Shown here one piece after another: positions 4,700 to 9,459 of a DNA stretch of 9,459 bases (position 1 is its first letter; each line of letters begins with the position of its first letter). This DNA comes from Prevotellaceae bacterium (GTDB lineage Bacteria > Bacteroidota > Bacteroidia > Bacteroidales > UBA932). A program made the translations under genes and the position numbers. The stretch spans positions 1 to 9,459 of the forward strand of contig JAISPE010000361.1 in NCBI GenBank assembly GCA_031275145.1, given 5' to 3'. The notes under the pieces were generated by a model. That model was not told where the DNA came from, did not search any database, and was given only the letters and a program-made list of their open reading frames with translations.

Positions 4700-7600
4700 A
4701 TGGCTTTAAAAAAGAAAATAGGAAAGCTGAAGACTAACTTCAACAGAATGACAATTTCTTTAGCATCTCCCGAAGAGATTCTGGAACAGTCGCATGGAGA
4801 AGTTTCAAAGCCTGAAACAATAAATTACAGAACATATAAGCCCGAAAGGGACGGATTATTCTGTGAACGTATATTCGGGCCGGTTAAAGATTATGAATGT
4901 CACTGCGGTAAGTACAAACGGATACGGTATCGCGGTATAACGTGTGACCGGTGCGGTGTTGATGTCACCGAAAAGAAGGAACGTCGCGAAAGAATGGGAC
5001 ACATACAGTTGGTCGTTCCCGTCGCACATATCTGGTATTTTCGTTCGGCGCCCAATAAACTTGCATACCTCTTAGGTATTCCCGCAAAAAAGCTGGAAGC
5101 CGTTATTTATTACGAACGTTACGTCGTTATACAGCCCGGAGTTGCAGAGGCCAATGGCGTTCATCAGCTGGATCTTCTTACTGAAGATGAATACATCCAG
5201 ATAATTGACACGCTGCCGAAAGATAATCAGGCGCTTGAAGATTCCGATCCCAACAAGTTTATTGCGGATATGGGGGCCGAGGCCGTTTATACTTTACTGA
5301 AATCTCTTGATTTGGATGAATTATCGTATTCACTGAGACACAAAGCAAGCACTGAAACATCACAGCAGCGTAAAGCAGATGCTCTTAAACGTCTTAATAT
5401 CGTAGAAACTTTCAGAGCTGCACGCAATGCCAACAAGCCGGAATGGATGATACTGAAAGTTATTCCTGTGATTCCCCCCGATTTGCGGCCTCTGGTGCCT
5501 CTTGACGGCGGACGTTTTGCCACATCCGATCTGAACGATCTGTACCGCAGGGTTATCATACGTAACAACCGTCTTAAAAGACTGATAGAGATTAAAGCTC
5601 CGGAAGTCATTCTGCGTAATGAAAAACGTATGTTACAGGAGTCTGTCGATTCTCTGTTCGACAATTCCCGTAAATCCAACGCCGTTAAAACGGAAGCTAA
5701 CAGGCCTCTAAAATCGTTAAGCGACAGTCTGAAAGGTAAACAGGGACGGTTTCGTCAAAATTTACTTGGAAAACGTGTGGACTATTCGGCGCGGTCGGTT
5801 ATCGTTGTCGGTCCCGAATTGAAAATGCACGAATGCGGTCTGCCTAAAGACATGGCAGCCGAACTGTATAAACCCTTTATCATTCGCAAACTCATTGAAC
5901 GCGGTATTGTCAAGACCGTTAAATCGGCGAAAAAAATAGTCGACCGTAAAGACCCTGTTGTCTGGGATATTCTTGAAAATGTTATGAAAGGACATCCGGT
6001 ACTGTTAAACCGCGCTCCTACCCTGCACCGTCTCGGCATACAGGCGTTTCAGCCGAAGTTAATAGAAGGCAAGGCAATACAGCTGCACCCGCTTTCGTGT
6101 ACCGCTTTCAATGCCGATTTCGACGGAGACCAGATGGCAGTCCATTTGCCGCTTGGAAATGCTGCAATTCTCGAGGCACAGCTGTTAATGCTTGGGTCGC
6201 ACAATATTCTGAATCCTGCAAACGGCGCGCCGATTACCGTTCCCTCACAGGACATGGTGCTTGGATTATATTACATCACAAAGGCAAAAGAAGACGCCAA
6301 AGGTTCCGGCCTGATTTTCTACGGGCCTGAGGAAGCCATAATTGCATACAACGAAAGGGCTGTGGAATTGCATGCTGTCGTTAAAGTAATGATTAAAGTT
6401 ACTCAGCAGGACGGCTCGGAAAAAGACGAATTGATAGAAACTACGGTAGGACGTATCATATTCAACCTCGTTGTTCCGAAAGAAGTAGGTTATATAAACG
6501 AGTTGCTTACCAAAAAATCGTTAAGAGATATTATAGGTACGGTGATGAAAACCACCGGAACTGCTACAACGGCAAAATTCCTCGACGATATAAAGGAATT
6601 GGGATACTCGATGGCGTTCAAAGGCGGACTGTCTTTCAATCTGGACGACGTTATCATCCCGACCGAAAAAGTCAAACTCGTGCAACAGGGTTATGCCGAA
6701 GTTGAAGAGGTTATGAATAACTACAACATGGGCTTTATAACCAACAACGAGCGTTATAACCAGATTATTGACATCTGGACACATACCAACGCGAAACTTA
6801 CTCAGACATTAATGAAACAGCTGACATCCGACAATCAGGGATTCAATTCTGTGTTCATGATGCTTGACTCCGGCGCTCGAGGTTCGAAAGAACAGATCCG
6901 CCAGCTCTCGGGTATGCGCGGTCTTATGGCAAAACCCCAGAAATCCGGCTCTTCGGAAGCGCAAATCATTGAAAACCCGATCCTGTCGAACTTTAAAGAA
7001 GGATTGTCGGTGCTGGAATACTTTATCTCTACTCACGGTGCGCGTAAAGGTCTTGCCGATACGGCGCTGAAAACCGCCGATGCGGGATATCTGACTCGCC
7101 GTCTGGTGGATGTATCTCATGACGTGATCATCACCGAAGAAGACTGCGGAACTCTGAGAGGTCTGGTTGCCACAGCAATGAAAAATAACGAAGAGGAAGT
7201 ACAGTCTCTCTACGACCGTATTCTGGGACGTACATCTGTAAATGACATATATCACCCGAACACCGGCGAACTGATTGTAGCTGCCGGCGAAGAAATTGAC
7301 GAGGAGATTGCAACAGTCCTGCAGGATTCGCCCATAGAACAGGTTGAAATCCGTTCGGTGCTTACGTGCGAATCGAGGAAAGGCGTTTGCTCCAAATGTT
7401 ACGGACGAAGTCTGGCTACCGGCTCGATGGTACAGAAAGGCGAAGCGGTGGGAGTTATTGCTGCCCAGTCAATCGGAGAACCCGGTACTCAGCTTACACT
7501 GCGTACTTTCCACGTGGGCGGTACGGCCTCGAATATCGCTTCGGATAACAAGGTCGTTGCGCGTTATGACGGTCGTTTGCAAATAGACGAACTTCGCGTA

Positions 7601-8968
7601 GTTGTCAGAAAAGACGATGACGACCGCGAGGTTGATGTGGTTATCGGACGTCTGGCCGAACTGCATATTATCGACCATAATACGGGAATATCACTGTATT
7701 CGCACAGTTTACCTTACGGTACAAATCTGTTCTTCAAAAACGGCGATTCGGTTAGCAAAGGTGATTTAATTTGCGAATGGGATCCCTATAATGCTTTAAT
7801 TATTACGGAATTTTCCGGCAATGTGCAGTTTGGCAATCTTATCGAAAACATTACGTATCGTGAAGAAACAGACGAAACTACGGGTTATCGCGAAAAGGTA
7901 ATCATCGAATCGCGCGACAAGTCTAAAAATCCGACGGTAAGCATTATGGATAACAACGGCGCCGAACTGAAACAGTATAATTTGCCTGTAGGCGCTCACC
8001 TTGTGGTTGTTGATGAGGGCGAAAGAGTCAAGACCGGACAGATACTGGTGAAAATACCCCGTGCCGTAGGCAAGACAGGCGATATCACCGGAGGTTTGCC
8101 GCGTGTAACCGAACTGTTTGAAGCCCGTAACCCGTCCAACCCGGCAGTTGTGTCGGAAATCGACGGCGAGGTCTTCCTTGGAAATGTAAAACGCGGTAAC
8201 AGAGAGATAACTGTAAAGTCAAAAATGGGCGATACAAAGAAATATTTAGTTCCTCTTTCACGCCAGATACTTGTACAGGAAGGCGACTACGTACGCGCAG
8301 GTATTCCTCTCTCCGACGGAGCAATAACTCCTTTAGATATTCTCCAGATTCAGGGACCGACAAAGGTGCAGGAGTATATCGTGAACGAAATACAGGAGGT
8401 ATACCGTCTTCAGGGTGTGAAAATCAATGATAAACATTTTGAAGTAATTGTACGCCAAATGATGCGCAAGGTTGAAATCATTGATCCGGGCGATACTAAA
8501 TTCCTGCCCGAACAGCTGGTAGATAAATGGGTCTTCATGGAAGAGAACGACTCAATTTACGACAAAAAGGTTGTAGTCGATGCGGGCGATTCTGCAACTC
8601 TGAAACCCGGACAGATTATTTCGTCCCGTCGCCTGAACGACGAAAATTCTACCCTCAAACGCAGGGACAAGAATCCGGTAGTGGCACGCGCTACTATTCC
8701 TGCCACTTCGAATCAGGTTCTTCAGGGAATTACCCGGGCTGCATTGCAAATCAACAGTTTTCTGTCGGCGGCATCGTTTCAGGAAACGACAAAAGTGCTG
8801 AATGAAGCGGCTATCAGAGGAAAAGTCGATGCTCTCGAAGGTTTGAAAGAAAGCGTTATCTGCGGTCACCTGATACCGGCGGGAACAGGTTTGAAAGAAT
8901 TTGACAAATTAATAGTCGCATCAATGGACGACTACAAAAAAATGATGGCAAAATCTATTTTGAATTGA
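4700..8968 (+). CDS. rpoC: DNA-directed RNA polymerase subunit beta'
   Basis: This complete 1422-aa beta' subunit forms, with beta, the catalytic cleft of RNA polymerase. Zinc site 1 uses Cys67, Cys69, Cys82 and Cys85 (ECHCGKYKR...TCDRCGVDV). GKQGRFRQNLLGKRVDYSAR and RAPTLHRLGIQAFQP (from residue 438) are intact. The catalytic loop NADFDGDQM (471-479) holds the Mg-binding Asp473, Asp475 and Asp477. Zinc site 2 uses Cys816, Cys890, Cys897 and Cys900. The trigger loop begins with QSIGEPGTQLTLRTFHVGG (from 923). It is interrupted by a sandwich-barrel-hybrid-rich insert at about 945-1120, like E. coli SI3, before GDITGGLPRVTELFEAR. The C-terminus ends in DDYKKMMAKSILN. The ATG at 4700 gives the usual N-terminus. 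Unusually, miaA rather than rpoB lies upstream; rpoC has its own promoter and its own terminator. Confidence 0.98.
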   Translation: MALKKKIGKLKTNFNRMTISLASPEEILEQSHGEVSKPETINYRTYKPERDGLFCERIFGPVKDYECHCGKYKRIRYRGITCDRCGVDVTEKKERRERMGHIQLVVPVAHIWYFRSAPNKLAYLLGIPAKKLEAVIYYERYVVIQPGVAEANGVHQLDLLTEDEYIQIIDTLPKDNQALEDSDPNKFIADMGAEAVYTLLKSLDLDELSYSLRHKASTETSQQRKADALKRLNIVETFRAARNANKPEWMILKVIPVIPPDLRPLVPLDGGRFATSDLNDLYRRVIIRNNRLKRLIEIKAPEVILRNEKRMLQESVDSLFDNSRKSNAVKTEANRPLKSLSDSLKGKQGRFRQNLLGKRVDYSARSVIVVGPELKMHECGLPKDMAAELYKPFIIRKLIERGIVKTVKSAKKIVDRKDPVVWDILENVMKGHPVLLNRAPTLHRLGIQAFQPKLIEGKAIQLHPLSCTAFNADFDGDQMAVHLPLGNAAILEAQLLMLGSHNILNPANGAPITVPSQDMVLGLYYITKAKEDAKGSGLIFYGPEEAIIAYNERAVELHAVVKVMIKVTQQDGSEKDELIETTVGRIIFNLVVPKEVGYINELLTKKSLRDIIGTVMKTTGTATTAKFLDDIKELGYSMAFKGGLSFNLDDVIIPTEKVKLVQQGYAEVEEVMNNYNMGFITNNERYNQIIDIWTHTNAKLTQTLMKQLTSDNQGFNSVFMMLDSGARGSKEQIRQLSGMRGLMAKPQKSGSSEAQIIENPILSNFKEGLSVLEYFISTHGARKGLADTALKTADAGYLTRRLVDVSHDVIITEEDCGTLRGLVATAMKNNEEEVQSLYDRILGRTSVNDIYHPNTGELIVAAGEEIDEEIATVLQDSPIEQVEIRSVLTCESRKGVCSKCYGRSLATGSMVQKGEAVGVIAAQSIGEPGTQLTLRTFHVGGTASNIASDNKVVARYDGRLQIDELRVVVRKDDDDREVDVVIGRLAELHIIDHNTGISLYSHSLPYGTNLFFKNGDSVSKGDLICEWDPYNALIITEFSGNVQFGNLIENITYREETDETTGYREKVIIESRDKSKNPTVSIMDNNGAELKQYNLPVGAHLVVVDEGERVKTGQILVKIPRAVGKTGDITGGLPRVTELFEARNPSNPAVVSEIDGEVFLGNVKRGNREITVKSKMGDTKKYLVPLSRQILVQEGDYVRAGIPLSDGAITPLDILQIQGPTKVQEYIVNEIQEVYRLQGVKINDKHFEVIVRQMMRKVEIIDPGDTKFLPEQLVDKWVFMEENDSIYDKKVVVDAGDSATLKPGQIISSRRLNDENSTLKRRDKNPVVARATIPATSNQVLQGITRAALQINSFLSAASFQETTKVLNEAAIRGKVDALEGLKESVICGHLIPAGTGLKEFDKLIVASMDDYKKMMAKSILN

Positions 8969-9003
8969 ACTTTTTCAAAGGTAAATAAAATAATTAGTTA
9001 AGC

Positions 9004-9037
9004 AAGGCTGCACTGAAAACAGTGCAGCCTTTGTGTT
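9004..9037 (+). terminator. Intrinsic terminator of rpoC
   Basis: AAGGCTGCACT (9004-9014) pairs perfectly with AGTGCAGCCTT (9021-9031) across the loop GAAAAC, and the downstream arm runs into TTTGTGTT. An 11-bp stem 35 nt after the rpoC stop is convincing, and it ends the rpoC transcript as a single-gene unit in this window. Confidence 0.9.
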
Positions 9038-9099
9038 AGTACGCCCCCGCTTGGCATGGAAACCGCAATTGAAAGGATTTGATGACGCTTATTTTTTTA

Positions 9100-9142
9100 C
9101 TACAAAGTACACAAAGATTTCACAAAGAACCTTCAAACATAG
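9100..9142 (+). repeat. CACAAAG-rich intergenic repeat
   Basis: CACAAAG recurs at about 9111-9117 and 9121-9127, preceded by TACAAAG at about 9100, in an AT-rich stretch with no reading frame. Similar 'acaaag...cacaaag...cacaaagaac' segments are, from memory, common in intergenic DNA of Bacteroidales. No function is evident. It abuts the dispersed repeat at 9146. Confidence 0.4.
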
Positions 9143-9145
9143 TAT

Positions 9146-9230
9146 AAAACCTCATTTACACCTAATTTAAAATAACAAAACAACTTCAGTAACAATGATG
9201 GAACACACACCAACCTTTCATATAACTAAA
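9146..9230 (+). repeat. Dispersed repeat, long copy (inverted relative to 604-657)
   Basis: Bases 9146-9168 and 9214-9230 match the reverse complements of 635-657 and 604-620 perfectly. The segment 9185-9214, absent from the other copy, lies between CAAC (9181-9184) and CAAC (9211-9214), so the short copy is most simply a deletion between direct repeats. There is no reading frame. The two copies point toward each other across 8.5 kb that contains all four intact genes. Confidence 0.7.
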
Positions 9231-9369
9231 ATGTAAAGATCGCATAATTAGATTATTATGGCAGTATCAATTATTCCTTTTTTACCGAATATCCGTAAGT
9301 CCCGCATGTATCCCATGCCGTAAGCTAAAGCATAATGTCATCAATTTAAGAAAAAGGTTGCAGTTCACT

Positions 9370-9439
9370 GCATTCCGTTAGGAATGCATCGCTCGGTAGA
9401 AAAGATCCCCGACCCTGCGTTGCATTCCGTTAGGAATGC
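9370..9439 (+). repeat. Paired-hairpin repeat, copy 2
   Basis: Two identical palindromes, GCATTCCGTTAGGAATGC, lie at 9370-9387 and 9422-9439, again exactly 52 nt apart and with the same GTTA loop. The segment ATCGCTCGGTAGAAAA (9388-9403) follows the first, then 18 nt unlike copy 1, and ATCC follows the second. Relative to 3322-3391, the fourth base pair of each stem from the loop-distal side region has changed from C-G to T-A on both arms and in both hairpins. Here the flanks do not show the 34-bp inverted repeats, though the window ends 20 nt later. Confidence 0.85.
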
Positions 9440-9459
9440 ATCCATATCCATTTACGTAT

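Noticed and set aside
6809..7255. 148-aa minus-strand frame and other long frames antisense to rpoC
   Set aside because: The rpoC frame is continuous and fully conserved here, and the antisense frames show no motifs, promoters or start context.
9261..9326. 21-codon plus-strand frame MAVSIIPFLPNIRKSRMYPMP
   Set aside because: It is too short, has no ribosome-binding or promoter context, and is opposite an equally open minus-strand frame.
9255..9344. Short minus-strand frame reading ALAYGMGYMRDLRIFGKKGI and a few more residues
   Set aside because: It is about 28 residues between stops, without a family I recognise. It could be a gene scrap, but nothing supports it.

Overview
The window reads as chromosomal DNA from a Bacteroidota, most likely Bacteroidales, bacterium. 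The support is: start sites without Shine-Dalgarno sequences, three promoters of the Bacteroidota type (TAnnTTTG -7 box), an RpoC of 1422 aa with a large insert in the trigger loop, an Amidase_3 protein with the long internal insertion typical of this phylum, and AT-rich intergenic spacers full of short dispersed repeats. I cannot name the genus.

Layout. Positions 1-660 are a graveyard. A frameshifted C-terminal piece of a probable NAD-dependent sugar epimerase (minus strand) is followed by a roughly 190-bp palindromic, MITE-like element. Then come two transposase tails fused in one frame (IS630-like, then IS110-like) and a short dispersed repeat. Positions 678 to about 885 hold a candidate structured RNA on the minus strand that ends in a clear intrinsic terminator. 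From 985 a promoter drives an exported N-acetylmuramoyl-L-alanine amidase (1021-1827) and, 21 nt later, an NhaC-family Na+/H+ antiporter (1849-3153). Positions 3154-3519 are non-coding and hold a 205-bp inverted-repeat element containing a pair of identical hairpins. miaA (tRNA dimethylallyltransferase) follows from 3582, with its own -7 box. rpoC (4700-8968) has its own strong-looking promoter and ends in a textbook terminator (9004-9037). Positions 9038-9459 are non-coding, with three kinds of repeat, including a second copy of the paired hairpin.

The four intact genes are housekeeping or envelope functions (peptidoglycan cleavage, ion homeostasis, tRNA modification, transcription), and nothing links them into one pathway. 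The genomic arrangement is the interesting part. rpoC is not preceded by rpoB, its near-universal partner, and it lies in a region bracketed by inverted copies of a dispersed repeat (604-657 and 9146-9230). The paired-hairpin element is the best candidate for something undescribed: its two copies share architecture to the base (52-nt period) but differ by a compensatory base-pair change in every stem. No new enzymatic or defence system is visible.
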